In this document: in pieces, positions 35,289 through 48,694 of the stretch
How the letters are laid out: every line of letters starts with the position of its first letter
How positions within the stretch are numbered: the stretch's first letter is position 1
Assembly: GCA_014898425.1 (NCBI GenBank)
Contig: RCSZ01000010.1
Location: forward strand, 1,984,001-2,048,000
Length of the DNA: 64,000 nt
Direction: 5' to 3'
Source: Botryotinia globosa
Lineage: Eukaryota; Ascomycota; Leotiomycetes; Helotiales; Sclerotiniaceae
Translations under genes and position numbers: made by a program
The notes under the pieces: model-generated
Seen by the model: the letters and a program-made list of their open reading frames with translations, nothing else
Database searches by the model: none
Told to the model about the DNA's origin: nothing

Positions 35289-35953
35289 CTATAGATTGAA
35301 AACGAATGGATCACATATGAAAGTAGGTATATGTATCAAAAGACGAAGCATAGAAGAACTGTAAATGGGCAAGAATTTTGAACGAATTCCAAATAAACCC
35401 CAAATTGGGAAAATTCTGACTTTATTATACCGTCTAAGTCATCACAAGTAGAATCCTTCCTTACTTTGAAATGCTGTAGAAGCATTTAATTCACCATCCT
35501 TACTAAACTGCCCCTTGGTAGGTCAAGGAATAATACTAATGATACGACCAAGGACGTAGAATGTCATAGTACTTCATTTTAGGACATGTGTTTAAAACCC
35601 TATCTTTGAATCTGATGAAAGTTTTACTGATATTGGATATACTATTTTAGAACGTGTGCATTACACGTAAAATCTGAAACTTATAAATATAAAGGATCTC
35701 TGGGGATTCTCGAAGTGACAGAGAAGCTTGATTGGGAGTAGAGAGACTCCTTCAATCATACGATTCAACATTAGGTTCGATTCTATATTCAAGTTTAACT
35801 ATACCCAATCAAAAACCTTCAACTACTATCATCAATATGTTCAAGCTTGAATCACTTCACATGATTTAGAATTCAATCTGATGTTCGATGTTGTGGACCA
35901 CGTCCTGGAACTCTTGAACTGATGCTTTTAGCTCGTCATGCTAAAATGGCGTT

Positions 35954-36354
35954 TCAGCCAAACTCCCTCAAACCCAATCCATCGAGGAAACCAGCAGCAT
36001 ATCCAAAGACTAGATTATGCATAGCAGTAATCGAGTCTATCAAAACATCAAAGACTCTATCAATCTTAAAATAACAAGGTCTATCGATTGAATTGGAGCC
36101 GAGTAGCTTCAGTACGAAACCACATTTCACAACCACCATCTGCCTTAACAGCGGCTGAACACCCCGTAAACACAAACAATAAAAATTGAAAAGTGGACAA
36201 ATCCATAGTGTACTGTTTTCACTCTAAAATATAGAGTACTTACTCCATCTTCCAATTCCCAAATCTGTTCCAGAATCACGCATACACGATGTGCAGGTCC
36301 GCAGGAATTCCTCAAGCGGCAGGAAAGACCATTCACATCATCTATACACATCAC
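35954..36354 (-). CDS. Possible small spliced gene, unknown
   Basis: Two phase-matched open stretches (36354-36244 and 36154-35954) are joined by an 89-bp intron with a perfect GTAAGT donor and a pyrimidine-rich TTCAG acceptor. They would encode 103 residues with no recognised domain. The second half is moderately hydrophobic (LIDSITAMHNLVFGYAAGFL). No homologue comes to mind. The splice signals are the main support, and chance is a real alternative. Confidence 0.22.
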
Positions 36355-36609
36355 AGCACATATATCACAGATGAATCCCCTAGAAGAGAAAAAGAAAAAA
36401 TATGTATAATCTCGAATGAAAGGCTCGCGTACACTAAACTCTCATCTTATAAGCAAGCACGCTATATCCATCTTCGGCATCAACATTAGAGGTATCGTAT
36501 CATATCCATATATTATCTTTCATTTCACACCTTATTTATTTTCCCCATCACATTCCATCCCAAAGAATTCATCAACACCTAGCCCTCATCCTGATTCTCA
36601 ATCCCATAT

Positions 36610-37584
36610 TCACAGGACCAAAGCAACAATTCCCACCATGCCCACAATTCCCACAACTCCAATCCTCGCCCCCGATCTTCCCACACCACTATTCCCAGTC
36701 GCACTAGCCGTCGCACTTGCACTCAGCGCAGAAGCACTATCACTCGCCACAACTGTCGTAACCGTAGCCACGACCTCACTGACCGTACTCGCCGCCCTCG
36801 TGCTAGCACCCCTCGTCGTTCCCGGGATAGTAGTCTCCGTGATCTCTATTTGAATTTTCGTGCTAACAACTTTGTTTCCCCCAATTGAAGTTGTGACTGT
36901 CGTCGAAACTGAAATTGTCTGCTGTGAAACACTTTCCGAAACAGTAGTCGCGGGAATCGTAGTAGCAGGAATCGTACTGGCAGGAAGCGTCGTAGTGTAA
37001 GTAACTGTAACTCCACCTAAAACTGATGCGGGAATAGCGCTACCCACTCCACTAGCAGTGAATTGGGATGGCATAGGGAGAGTAGCGGTATTGGGCTTGG
37101 CAGCGCTGTTGCTACTGTATATATTTCCAGTTGTTCCATCTTTATCTGTATAATCTCCCGATTCCAAATTGGCGGTAGCACCCGAAGAAGAACTATATGA
37201 TCCTCCTACTACAGTTCCGTAACTATCATCTGGAAGATAATAATTGGTGGTGAATTGATCGTAGCAAAAAGGGATGTTTAGGGAGTGCATGGTGAGACAT
37301 GTTAAAGAAGAAACGCAGCATAATGAAGCCGAGTCGCGTTTTTCGACAATATGCTCTGAGGAGGAAGAAAGCCATCGTTTGCTTGCAGGCAGCGAGGAGA
37401 GAACGATATCTTGGAATAGATTCACAAAATCCGAATCGCCGATTTGTGGGGTAGTGGCAGTTGTCGCCCCGGCCGGAGAGCAAAGGGTGTATCCTTGTTG
37501 ACACTCACCGCGAGACTTGAGTGCGGATGCTGCAGCCAATGCTGCAGGCGCAATAATAAATGCGATCAGAAGTTGATGACGCAT
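36610..37584 (-). CDS. Secreted, probably GPI-anchored Ser/Thr-rich cell wall protein
   Basis: The 324-residue intronless protein starts with a signal peptide (MRHQLLIAFIIAPAALAAAS). A small cysteine-containing region follows (cysteines in GECQQGYTLC, then LCCVSSLTCLTMHSLNIPFC, about residues 27-110). The rest is a Ser/Thr/Ala-rich stalk with TTTIPATTIPATT-type repeats, probably O-glycosylated. The C-terminus ends in a hydrophobic tail (IGVVGIVGMVGIVALVL) after small residues, as in GPI attachment signals. Ascomycetes have many such surface proteins of unknown role. I chose the ATG giving the signal peptide; the open frame extends a further 110 codons upstream, but that part does not look coding. 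Confidence 0.8.
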   Translation of the reverse strand: MRHQLLIAFIIAPAALAAASALKSRGECQQGYTLCSPAGATTATTPQIGDSDFVNLFQDIVLSSLPASKRWLSSSSEHIVEKRDSASLCCVSSLTCLTMHSLNIPFCYDQFTTNYYLPDDSYGTVVGGSYSSSSGATANLESGDYTDKDGTTGNIYSSNSAAKPNTATLPMPSQFTASGVGSAIPASVLGGVTVTYTTTLPASTIPATTIPATTVSESVSQQTISVSTTVTTSIGGNKVVSTKIQIEITETTIPGTTRGASTRAASTVSEVVATVTTVVASDSASALSASATASATGNSGVGRSGARIGVVGIVGMVGIVALVL

Positions 37585-39165
37585 CTTGTTTGTATGTATA
37601 AGTCGTCGTGACTGGGGCGTATCAAATATATGATGTACAACCTGAGGTTTGTATGTATGTACTGGGTATGAAGTAGATATTAAAGGCACGAACGAATGAC
37701 AGTGAATTTTCTCGCCGACGCGTCTGAATTTCGTCCACAGTATACAAAATTGAAATGCGACAATGTTGAAGGGGAACAGAAACACCCAAGGAATAATTGA
37801 TTCAAGACAAGAAAAGAAAAGAAAAGAAAAGCAAAAGTTTCCGACAGCCAACAGGAAGAAAGCAAGGAGAGTAAAATACTTGGCTGCTCGGGTTGGACAA
37901 TACCGTGAACTCACCTACCTCACTGAATCAAGCATGGCTAGTATAGATACCTAGGACTTGCATGATCGGGACACGACTCACACGAGACCCATTCGGCGTT
38001 CATAGGCCGTAGAATTACTTGTGCCTTGCAGCAGAAGGTCTTGCATTGTGCAGATGGATGGAATTTGTATGGACGAGAGGAAAGGAAAGGAGAAGAGAGG
38101 AGAGGAAAGAAGAAAGTCAATAATTACGGTCATATTGATGAGCGTTTCACTCTGTTGGTTGGATGGATGGTGAATGGTGGATGGTGGTGAATGGTGAATG
38201 GTGGATGGTAGATGATGTTGATTTGCTTAGTCATGTGAGGCTAGTTGTGGCAGGTAGTGGACTATTGGTTAATAATAGTGCGATTAAGGTTAAGGTTATT
38301 TTAAGGCTCTCACTGTGAATTCAAAGCGCTTGTTGATTACCAACCACTCACTCGGTAGTCACCTATCTACAAAGGACCTAGGTAAGAACCATCTGGTCCC
38401 AGCACTCACTATCCACCCCTCCTTCTGATTCTCATCATCTATGGCCGTTTTATCCGTTGCACGTCAATCATCAAAGTGTCTGAGCATTATTGGAAGTCAA
38501 AAAACCCTCCGAAAATTTGAGGCGAACCGGTCCATGTTAGGGGTCGAAGCGCAACCATGATCAATCTTACGATCTAGGCAGCTCTGTGAGGAATGTTCAT
38601 TATCTGACCGCGCCGCCACAGAACAGCCATCTGCTCGCCGAATAATTCCCTTTCTGGTATTGCTGCACCGGAAACCTCTTCAAGAGAATTGGGCCGTGAT
38701 ATCAAAATGCAAATGTAAGAAAGAAAGGTCTAGGGAGTTCATTTCTAGCTTCGTTGATTTCTAACGCTTGCTATCTCCATTCTTGTGCCCCCTACCCTCT
38801 CTACCAAGTCAATCCAATGTCAAAAACTTACTCAGCTAATCCCTCACATTTCGTGCTCCCATCAATCATGAAAATAGAAGTTATAAAACAAGAAAGCGTG
38901 GGTATACATAAGTCTCATCTATTCTTATAATCTTCGTTGCTCGTCACTTCTTTCTTTATTCATCCACTGCTCCTCCATATCTATATCCGTTTCCCCAACT
39001 CCGCTCACTCTTTCTCACAATGCTACCACCGCCAAACTCCCTTATCTCATTCAATCATTCCGCAACAATAGGTAATATCCTCAGGCTAAATCCAATTACA
39101 CAACAAGCTCCCCAGTCCGCTCCAATAAATTTTCTTTGCTTGAATCTCCACTAGGGTTTATTCAT
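37585..39165. other. Intergenic interval with purine and ATGGTG repeats
   Basis: The promoter of the wall protein gene and the 3' flank of the kinesin gene share this space. GAAAA repeats lie at 37811-37830, and a degenerate GGATGGTGAAT minisatellite lies at about 38161-38212. No gene is supported. Confidence 0.55.
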
Positions 39166-42098
39166 TTATTTCTGCCCTGAGAAAAACCATGAACTTCTCT
39201 TTGTGTTCCCGGTGCTTCCTGTGTCCGAGTTTTGCAAGTTTCCAATGATTGGAATTTGCGCATCACCACCACCGCCTCTCAGTGGTTTGGCAATTCGGCT
39301 CCCAGCGCCACCAAAGCTAAATCCACCCGTAGGTGAGCCTAGTCCACGGGTACTGCCTGCCTTGGCAGCTTCGAGACGTTCTTTTACCGCTGAAAGTTGG
39401 GCTTCGAATCTAAGGTCAATATTAGTAGTGCTATTGATGTATAACCGAAAGCAATCGGAAAGGAAGGCGGAAGTAAAGAGGGAATTCGAACCTGTGACTG
39501 GCAGTAGTCAATTTCTCTTGCGAATCTTGTAACAGACTCTCCAAACTCTGAATCCGTTCATTCCTTGCAATCAACTTCCTCTCAGCAATCGCAACTTCCT
39601 TCTTCAAGCTGCCATTTTGTTCAACCAATTGTCTCTGAACATGAGTCAATTGTTCTAGGTTTCTCTCCAAGAAAGCCATCTTCTTTTGTTGGGCTCTGTT
39701 GTTAGACGAGCGGAGAACGTTGTTATATTGTTCGCGAGTCTCATCGAGGGAGATTTCTAGTTCAACCACTCGTTCACAACGATTTTGCAAGTCCCGCATC
39801 AAACTCTTCTTCATCACGTCGAATTCGGCGATCTGTTGTTGAACAGTCTTGCCGCTTGCTGAGCCTGGTGCTGTACCGTTGGATGAACCGCCTGACTTGA
39901 CTCTTTGTTGCAAGTCTTCATTCACAGCCTTGAACTTTTCAATTTCAGCCGACTTTTGAGCGACCTCCTTCTTGAGGTCTTCCACTAATTCGACCTTAAT
40001 GTCTTGGTTGTTAGAGTATGCCTTCTCGAGACGCTCCTTGATCTCAGCAACATCCCCTTCGCCTAGGTTGCGTTCGAGAAGGTCTTCATATTCTTGCTCG
40101 AGGACTTGGAGACGTTGCTCCAACTCTTCTCGGCGCTTGACATTGGCATCGTTCGATGATGAACCGAACATTGAAAGCTCTGCCTGTCGAACAATGCCCT
40201 GAGTCTCGACAAGTTTTGCCTTCAATTCTTCAAATTCATCAGGGGGAATGGCCTCCCCGGCAGAGCTTTGCTCATGTAAAGAATCAATATGATCAATGAC
40301 CTTCTTGATAGTCGCTTCGTTCTCGCTGAAAACATCTCCGCCAAGATCAAATCCAGCCATCATTTGTGCCATCTTCTCAGCCTTTCTCTTCTCCTTCTCA
40401 TCCAAGGCGGCAGTGGATTCTTTGGCGCTCATTTTTACGTTGAGCAATTGCTGCTTGAGTTCGTCGAGCTCTGCGGTCAGTTCGGCGTTGGCTTCTTTCA
40501 AACTATCCATGGTAATTTGTGCCTCTTTACTCTCGAATGCTAATCGCTCAAGTTGCATCTTGAATTCGTTTGCTTCACTAGTAAGTTTCTCATTATCCTT
40601 GTTGACCTTGGTATCCCGCTCCTTTAGGTATGTGAGTTCCTCTTTGGTATCTCGCAAGGTCTTCTCTGCAGCCGCAATTTGAGTTTCCTTTTCCGTTATC
40701 TGATCTTGAAGTTCATTTTCACGTCGTAGGAATTCTTCTCTTTCGTCCTTGTCTATTGGTATACCTGGAGTAGCGGACCTTTCTGTCACCGGTGTCTCTG
40801 CACGACTTTCTGTTGCGAGACGTGAAGGTGTAGATGGCCGGGGTGCTTGAGCTGCTGCTGCTTTTGTCCCACTGACGCCTGCGAGAGGGGGTGCCCATTG
40901 CTCCTTTGGTACAGATTCTCCCTTACGCCAAAGTTGAACTTCTCCTTCAAGTGTAGAAACATAGGTTTCGAAAGTGGTGACTTGAGATTGAGCCTTTCTG
41001 AGTAAGGCTTTGAGTTCCGCTGGACTGAGTTCTGCGTTGACCTTGGCCTTATTCTTGATTGCCTTTGCTCGCATACCGAATCTCAAGGTACTCAGGGTTT
41101 CTTCGGCATTGTAACTACTGGGCGAGCAGTTGATAATGAGTGTTGTTCTACTATTTCCTCCTAAACTCTCTTGTAGAATTCTGGTAAGTTTCGAGTCTCG
41201 ATAAGGAATATGCGATGATTTGCCGTCGGTCAGATTGTTGATAACCATACCAAGAGCACTCAAACTCTTATTGATCTTCTTTGCCTCCTCCAATGTCTGT
41301 CCACTGGCACCAGTCTTTCCGACCTTTTCACTACCCGCCAAATCGACCAAGAAAAGTTGACCGCTCTTTGCCGACCCGGTTTCAACGTTCTTTTGTGTGA
41401 TCGTTATAACGAATATGGAATGTGATCGAGAAGACTCTGCGTTCATGTTGGTCGAAGCTACCACTCTTGCATCCCCTCCTCTTTTCAGAACTTCGTAGAC
41501 TTCTTGAACACTGGAAACATAAACCTCTAATAAACCTTTAACATAAACGCCTCTATTTTTTTCTTCGTGGATTGGCAGATTGTCGTTCTGCGGCTGTAGC
41601 AAATCTCTAATGCGTTCCATGTAGATTTCCATGTAGCTGACTCTCACTGTATACTCGATCGTACCTGGACTGGACAGAATGCTGGCGAATATTTGCTCCA
41701 CAATTCTGGGAATAACACCTCTACCATCATCATTGTCAAGGTTTGTTCCCATCATTGTATACGACTTTCCCGCTCCTGTTTGACCATATGCAAAGACCGT
41801 TCCATTATAACCGTTGAGAATATCGTCCACAGTGGGCTTGATAGAGAAGTCAAAAATATCTTTCTGTCGTGAGCTCATGCCAAAGACACGATCGAATGTG
41901 AAAGAGCCAGCCGCTCCATTTGACTATCTCTGAGGTTAGCAGAGTACAGCATCTTCGAAGAGTTAAGTTTCACAAGACACATACATCAAGAGCGCAGGTA
42001 TCATCAGCCTCGAATTTTACAACTGGTTGAGCACCCTGCTCATTCTCAATGCGATTCTGCGGCCTAAACCGACAGACAACCTTGATAGAGTTCGACAT
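39166..42098 (-). CDS. kinA: Conventional kinesin heavy chain (kinesin-1)
   Basis: This plus-end microtubule motor moves vesicles and organelles towards hyphal tips. Exons in transcript order are 42098-41985, 41923-39492 and 39409-39166, 929 residues, matching the length of fungal kinesin-1. The N-terminal motor domain (about 1-330) has the P-loop GQTGAGKS at 85-92, switch I SSRSHS at about 202-207 and switch II DLAGSE at about 232-237. A neck and long coiled-coil stalk follow. The tail has the conserved ATTRFEAQL-like region and SRIAKPLRGGGG, the IAK-type autoinhibitory motif. Fungal kinesin-1 works without light chains, and none is nearby. No defects are seen. The last intron is 82 bp and the first 61 bp. 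Confidence 0.97.
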
Positions 42099-42859
42099 GA
42101 TCGCGAGATGGTTGCTATCCCGGAACGACCATATGTACAAGAGTCGAACTCAGAATTTATGTTGTCGTTGCAGTTTTAAAGAACGTTGTATTTGAGTATT
42201 GCTTTGTGGTCAGTGGTTGATAAGGGGAGGATGTTGACACACAATCGCGCTAAAGATCTTCGCGTAGTTAAATCCCAAGGCCAATGCAATGTCGGAAGAA
42301 ATAAATTTGTGTCAATGCAATGCGACCATACAGAAAAGGTTGCACGGTAATGACTAGGGATATGCTTGTGTGAGGAGTAATATCAATGAGTTGTTATGAT
42401 TGTCAAACAGTACCAGTTAGGATACTTTTTGTACGGCGTGATGAATCCAGAAAAGCAAAAGAAAACTGCTAAGTATATCCGTGATTCATTTTTATTCGTC
42501 GGTTTTGCCGTGTTACCATAGGTACCGTATGGCATGTATGTACATTCATTATCTACGATAGGTAAAAGCAGGTTGTCTGAACAAAATGATATACTTCAGA
42601 AATATCGAACAGTGCCGCATGAGATGCACCATGGCAGCAAAAATGTTGTCTTATTGACTAACTCTTCGAGAAAATAACCATATAAACATATTGTGAAGGG
42701 AAACTCCATGATAGATGCCCTTTCGAAAACTCCATAACCCCGCCATGTCATCATTAAAAGAGGCGTAACGTAAATATGACCAGGTGAAGAATCACGTTGC
42801 ATGTGCTTCAAAGCAGTTCAGCCACTATATGAGCTTCTCAAATGTTCGAAAATCCATCA
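42099..42859. other. Kinesin promoter and RAD6 3' flank
   Basis: About 760 bp lies between the kinesin start and the RAD6 stop. Both genes are on the minus strand, so this holds the kinesin promoter. Open frames of about 70 residues are not convincing. Confidence 0.5.
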
Positions 42860-43515
42860 TCAATTATCCTCCCAGCTCTTCTCCACCGTTTCCCTAACAC
42901 GCTTTGTGTATTCTCTTCTGTTGTCTTTGTATAAGTTGGAAGCTTCGACATTCGCGGGTGAGCCAGTGTTTGGGTCATTCAGAAGACTGCTCATAGATTA
43001 ATACATATATCTGGAAAGCAAGAGACCATTTGCGAAGTATTGATGTACCTTTGAATACTTGTTAAAACAGCCGCAACATCATATGTGGGACTCCATCTGT
43101 TCTGCAAAATATCTAAACACAACTCTCCGGTTGCATAAACGTTAGGATGAAACATTTGGCTGATGAACTTGACGGCAGGAGGCTTATTTGGATATTGTTC
43201 CTCGAAGGTCATGACGAGTCGAAAGGTTCCATCTTCAAAGGGAGTATCTGCAGGACCGATGATGACGGCATTCCTAAAAGTTTCGTTATTGGCATGAAGT
43301 TCATGAACGTTAGATTTCCTTTGGGGAGACTAACCAAAGCATCACATTATCTGCAACAGGAGATGCGGAAACACCAGCGGGGGGATCGGTTTGCATGCGC
43401 TGTAGATGAGAGTTAGAGTTCCTCTCCAATTATCTGGGTACCCCTCCATTCCTGGATACTGATTGCCACTAACCTTGAAATCCCGCATGAGACGACGACG
43501 AGCAGCTGTAGACAT
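42860..43515 (-). CDS. rad6: Ubiquitin-conjugating enzyme E2 Rad6/Ubc2
   Basis: Rad6 transfers ubiquitin to PCNA with Rad18 (DNA damage tolerance), to histone H2B with Bre1 and to N-end-rule substrates with Ubr1. Exons in transcript order are 43515-43474, 43399-43335, 43273-43049 and 42986-42860, 152 residues. The protein begins [17 protein letters not shown], contains the [19 protein letters not shown] active-site region with the catalytic cysteine at 88, and ends SWEDN, as in filamentous fungal homologues; the long acidic yeast tail is absent. All four exon junctions keep the highly conserved sequence exactly, so this model is firm. The start lies about 750 bp from that of the divergent thiolase gene. 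Confidence 0.97.
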
Positions 43516-44269
43516 GATGGAGAAGTGTGCGAATGATAACTGAGAATCAAGATGTGGAGTTCTTGTTGGATCAAGTTGGACTTGAATGAATGGGAATGTT
43601 TTATTACTTGAGTGATAGCTTTGAGGTATGCCGAAAAGCAAGTTCTATCGGATAGATACAGTATTAGTGTCCGATGTCAAAGCCGGCGGCGGAAGTTTAT
43701 GTGGGCTGGGCTGCCGCAAATGATGGATTTATGTTGACTTTGTGTGATGAGTCTAGGTATCGGAAAGTTTTGATTGGAAAGGAATGAAATGACCAGTTCC
43801 AGAAAGCGTTCTCGAGGTTCCAAGGTTATACAGAGACCTATCCAGATCTCACGATTTTGTTGATGCGATTCGAATTTTCATTAACAATGACCCAGGACGG
43901 GACAGCTTACAGACCGCTTTCATTCAACCCTTTTGACCCCTTCATGCAAGATTGATTTGTCCACCAGAACCGCCACGCACACAAGGCTCGAGCAAGGATC
44001 CTTGAGTCATGTTATCGTAGAGTCACGTGGAGATTGTGACTACCAGCTACTGCAGAATAGGATTAGTGGCTGTCGAGCAACTACCCACGTGTAAGTCCGA
44101 GCATTTTACTCTGGGGTAAATGGAATACATTCCGCCGGTGCTAACCGCGGGACAATCGACGCTGAATATTGATCAGAAGCAACTCATTACCTGTTCTTCA
44201 TTTCTTTCCTTAAAGTCTTTCGGCTTGATCAACGCTCTCTCTCTTGTGAATTCTCCAAACACATTCATC
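43516..44269. promoter_or_regulatory. Shared divergent promoter region, rad6 and thiolase gene
   Basis: The two genes are transcribed away from each other from this 754-bp space. Short motifs such as TCACGTG (about 44023) and CACGTG-like sequences could bind bHLH factors, but no function is shown. No open frame here is supported. The upstream in-frame ATG at 44120 lies within it. Confidence 0.5.
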
Positions 44270-45683
<1,414 letters not shown>

Positions 45684-46128
45684 TGATGATGTATGATGTT
45701 TGGACTAGTTCTAGGTCCGGGATTAGGTAATCAAAATCGCAAGAACTCATTAATTTATCACAAATCATATTCATTTTATTGGGAATATTTCAATATCAAA
45801 ATAAATGATGAAACATAAACGACATCGGAATTGAAGTTCTAATAAAGCTGCCCCGTCCTTTCCCGCTTACCTCTTTATGGAAAGGGGGGCATATTTCACA
45901 TGTCAACGGAAGGAACCGAGATCCTGGAAACTCTATCCCACTTCGCTTGTGACATCATCGTCGCGATCAATGCGCGTGTTTGGTTTCAACATTTGATTTC
46001 TTTCAAAGATGCGCAATTCATTCATTGATCCTGCAATCGACATTCCTTCCACCCGATAGAAAATACAACTTGATAGACTGCCACCAGTGTGCGCAATTGC
46101 AATCGCAGAGTGAAGGAATTCAATCAAA
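45684..46128. other. Intergenic interval
   Basis: The thiolase 3' flank and the promoter of the SigF-like gene lie here. I see nothing else. Confidence 0.5.
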
Positions 46129-47184
46129 ATGGATAATCCAAGTAAGTTCAAGATACAAAATTAAAGGAAACTTATTCTCACGCCGGGAGATTCGCAATAG
46201 CACCTCAGATCCCTCATATTACCCTCCCTTACCTTCTCTCCCTTCATCGCACTCCCTGTTTTCCCTTGACTAAATTACTAATTATTGAATATAGAATCAC
46301 AAATTACATCTCTGATCCACACCCTCTGTTCCGGGCCTCCCTCCGCCCAACAAAAAGCTCTACAAGAGTATTTTACCCCAGACGCATCGTTCTCGCATCC
46401 GCTGTGCTCGGTACCTTCTTTCTCTTCTGTTCGACTGCCCGTGGTTGGAGAGGTAAATAGTAGATGGGTATTGGGGTGTGTGTATAAATGGTATAAGGTG
46501 TTGAGTCCAAGGGTTGCGGTGGGAGTGGATGGAGTTGGTAAGTTTTCTCATGATTTATAATTGGTATGGAGTGGAAAGAAAGGGGAAAGGCTGGAGAAAG
46601 GGAGGAGAAGGGAGAACGGGGATATGGAGGAGGTCAAGGATAGAGGAATTGACGGGATTGAAGTATGTGATGTAATTTGCAGCCATTACTAATCTTCAAC
46701 AACTCTAGAATATAATCCAGAAACGCAAACTCTCTTTCTCCAACTCCATCAACAATTCCATCTCTTCTTCCTTCCATTTTTCTATCCAACAGTATACCTA
46801 ACCACGATCCTTTATCTCTCCCCCATCAAAGAATCTGCAGAAACCAGCGCCTCAGCATCCGAAACCAAATACCTTATAAAGCACCAAGAAGATCTCTATC
46901 AATCTGCAGAACTCGTGAAGTTTTTCTGGCCGGGAGGAACACAAATTATTAGCCTTTGGAGATTGATTGCGACATTGTTATGTATAGTAGGGGCGATGAT
47001 GTTTGCGCCGATGACGTGGATGGAGGAGTGGGGATGGTTTGGCAATGGGATGGATGTGAAGAGGGGCGAGAAAGAAGATGGAAAGGAGCACGAAACAGGT
47101 GGTCGCGAGACTAATGGGGTTAATGGTTCGAGGAGAGAGAAGAGGAGGAAAACGATTAGTGGGTCCGGGGGGAAGAATAAATAG
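46129..47184 (+). CDS. SigF-like NTF2-like domain protein with membrane segment
   Basis: This small fungal protein has 243 residues. The exons are 46129-46141, 46295-46537 and 46709-47184. The first exon is only 13 bp (MDNP plus one base) and the introns are rather long for this window (153 and 171 bp). The NTF2-like part is recognisable from YFTPDASFSHPLC, then SRWVLGCVYKWYKVLSP, and FLPFFYPTVYLTTILYLS. Near the C-terminus KHQEDLYQSAELVKFFWPGG leads into a hydrophobic helix (about ISLWRLIATLLCIVGAMMFAP) followed by a charged, probably cytosolic tail. Family members are widespread in ascomycetes and their role is unknown. The tiny first exon was chosen because it supplies the family-typical start. 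Confidence 0.78.
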
Positions 47185-48094
47185 GATTGTTTGGTTAAGG
47201 TTAAAATTTTATATTTTTCCTGGAAGGATTGAATGTAGTTCTGGGATACGTTTCGTTGATAGGGATCTATGGCTAATTTTACAATAAGAATAATTTTGTT
47301 GCATATCTGAGAAACAATAATTTTGAGCTTGCTCACGCACGTTGGCAAAGAGAAAAGAAATTCAGAAAGTTTCTCTATCGACGTACGAGGATAAAATTTC
47401 AGATATGCAACAAAACTCCCTTGGTTACTGAAATAGGAAATCCGTTTTAAGGTCCATATGAAAGATAAAATTCCAAATGCAGTGCTCGAAGGATAAGTGA
47501 GTTGTGAAGCAAACAAGTAAGTAGATTCGTACCTAGATAGATGGAGGCTTCTGAATATGGTGTCAAAAATGGGCTATTACTGTTACAACTTGTGCACAGA
47601 AGATGTTAGGAAGCCAAAATAATGCATGCTGAGTTTTTCATTAGATTTGCTATATAAATATACTAGGTAGATATGCGATCCTAGTATACATTCTGCTGCT
47701 TTCTCGTATTTTCCTGACATTGTAAACAATTTTTCTGGTTATGATGATAGCATGTATTGCGGAAAACATATCCTCATGACCACCACTGCTAAATGATGCA
47801 CCTTTTCTTTTCATGGGTGAGCAGTTGGATCTCCATGGCCCTGTAGAATATGGTCTGTCGTGGTTGGTGATGTGAAGACGTTGAACAAATCTGATAGTAG
47901 ACGGTAATAGCCATTAGGCTGTATGTTAAAATTGAGATTTGTAAAGACTGGAAGTTGAAGGAGGTAATTTTTGCAAGTGAACTTCCATCCGACATCGCTT
48001 TGTGTATCGAGCGTTCAAAAATTACGTGAGAGTGGCGAAGGAAATAAATTGCACATTCATCTTCTTGAATGTGATCTTCTTCAATGGAATCTGC
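47185..48094. other. Intergenic interval
   Basis: About 900 bp without a supported gene. The long minus-strand open frame that overlaps the end of the SigF-like gene is a shadow with AT-derived residues. Confidence 0.5.
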
Positions 48095-48694
48095 TCAATA
48101 AAGTTTTTGTAACTTCCAGCGACGCATCGCTCCTATGTGTTCCCGTCGCAACATTTGAGATGGCTGGAGAGGTTTGAGCCTCCAAATTGGTAAACTTTGT
48201 TCTTCAGCTCTTGGTTTCATACCCCTGCATAGCCTTCGTCCACGAGTCGGAGCTTCTGGCAGTTGAGACTCCGCAGCTTCATCTCGTTGACTGGGAGGTG
48301 GTGTATTGGCTTGTCGTAGCTTCCGACGTAGCGCTTCTAATTCCATTCGTAAAGTTTGAGCCGAACAGCGGAGTCCATGAGCATTCATTAGGGGATTGTG
48401 TTTTGGGTTCATTGATTTAATGGCCTTGGATAGTCTCCGTCTACGAGCCAGAATTTCAGGTCGTTGAGCCTTAGCAAGTTTACGTTGTTGCGACTTCCAA
48501 GCGCGAATTCTGTTTCGATGGCATTTTCGAATCTCATTATGTCGACAGAATCTTTGCGTCTCCTCATCGTATCGACTGAATCTCTGCATCTCAACATGTC
48601 GATTTCTCCCCAATTTTTCTACAAACGGGACGATGTATTTATCTCTGAAAATTTGGTTTCGACGTTCAATTTCCAATTCCGAATAGTCTGACAT
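48095..48694 (-). CDS. Arginine-rich orphan protein with internal repeats
   Basis: The 199-residue open frame begins MSDYSELEIERRN. I do not recognise a family. It is rich in Arg, Gln and Glu and probably helical. A 10-residue tandem unit, EMQRFSRYDE and ETQRFCRHNE, is encoded by two 30-bp copies. A looser repeat occurs later (RPEILARRRRLSKAIK versus LPEAPTRGRRLCRGMK). Such a composition suggests nucleic-acid binding, but that is an inference. The upstream in-frame ATG at 48790 adds 32 hydrophobic residues and is less likely. It may be lineage-restricted, and non-coding status cannot be excluded. Confidence 0.45.
   Translation of the reverse strand: MSDYSELEIERRNQIFRDKYIVPFVEKLGRNRHVEMQRFSRYDEETQRFCRHNEIRKCHRNRIRAWKSQQRKLAKAQRPEILARRRRLSKAIKSMNPKHNPLMNAHGLRCSAQTLRMELEALRRKLRQANTPPPSQRDEAAESQLPEAPTRGRRLCRGMKPRAEEQSLPIWRLKPLQPSQMLRREHIGAMRRWKLQKLY
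48533..48592 (-). repeat. Two 30-bp tandem units inside the orphan gene
   Basis: Two adjacent 30-bp units on the minus strand keep frame and differ at several positions, giving EMQRFSRYDE and ETQRFCRHNE. Because the length is a multiple of three and the frame is open, the duplication is compatible with selection on protein. Confidence 0.7.

Noticed and set aside
36416..36853. 145-residue plus-strand frame
   Set aside because: Most of it is the antisense of the Ser/Thr-rich stalk of the GPI protein.
46899..47516. 205-residue minus-strand frame
   Set aside because: It is antisense to the last exon of the SigF-like gene; its composition reflects AT-rich sequence.
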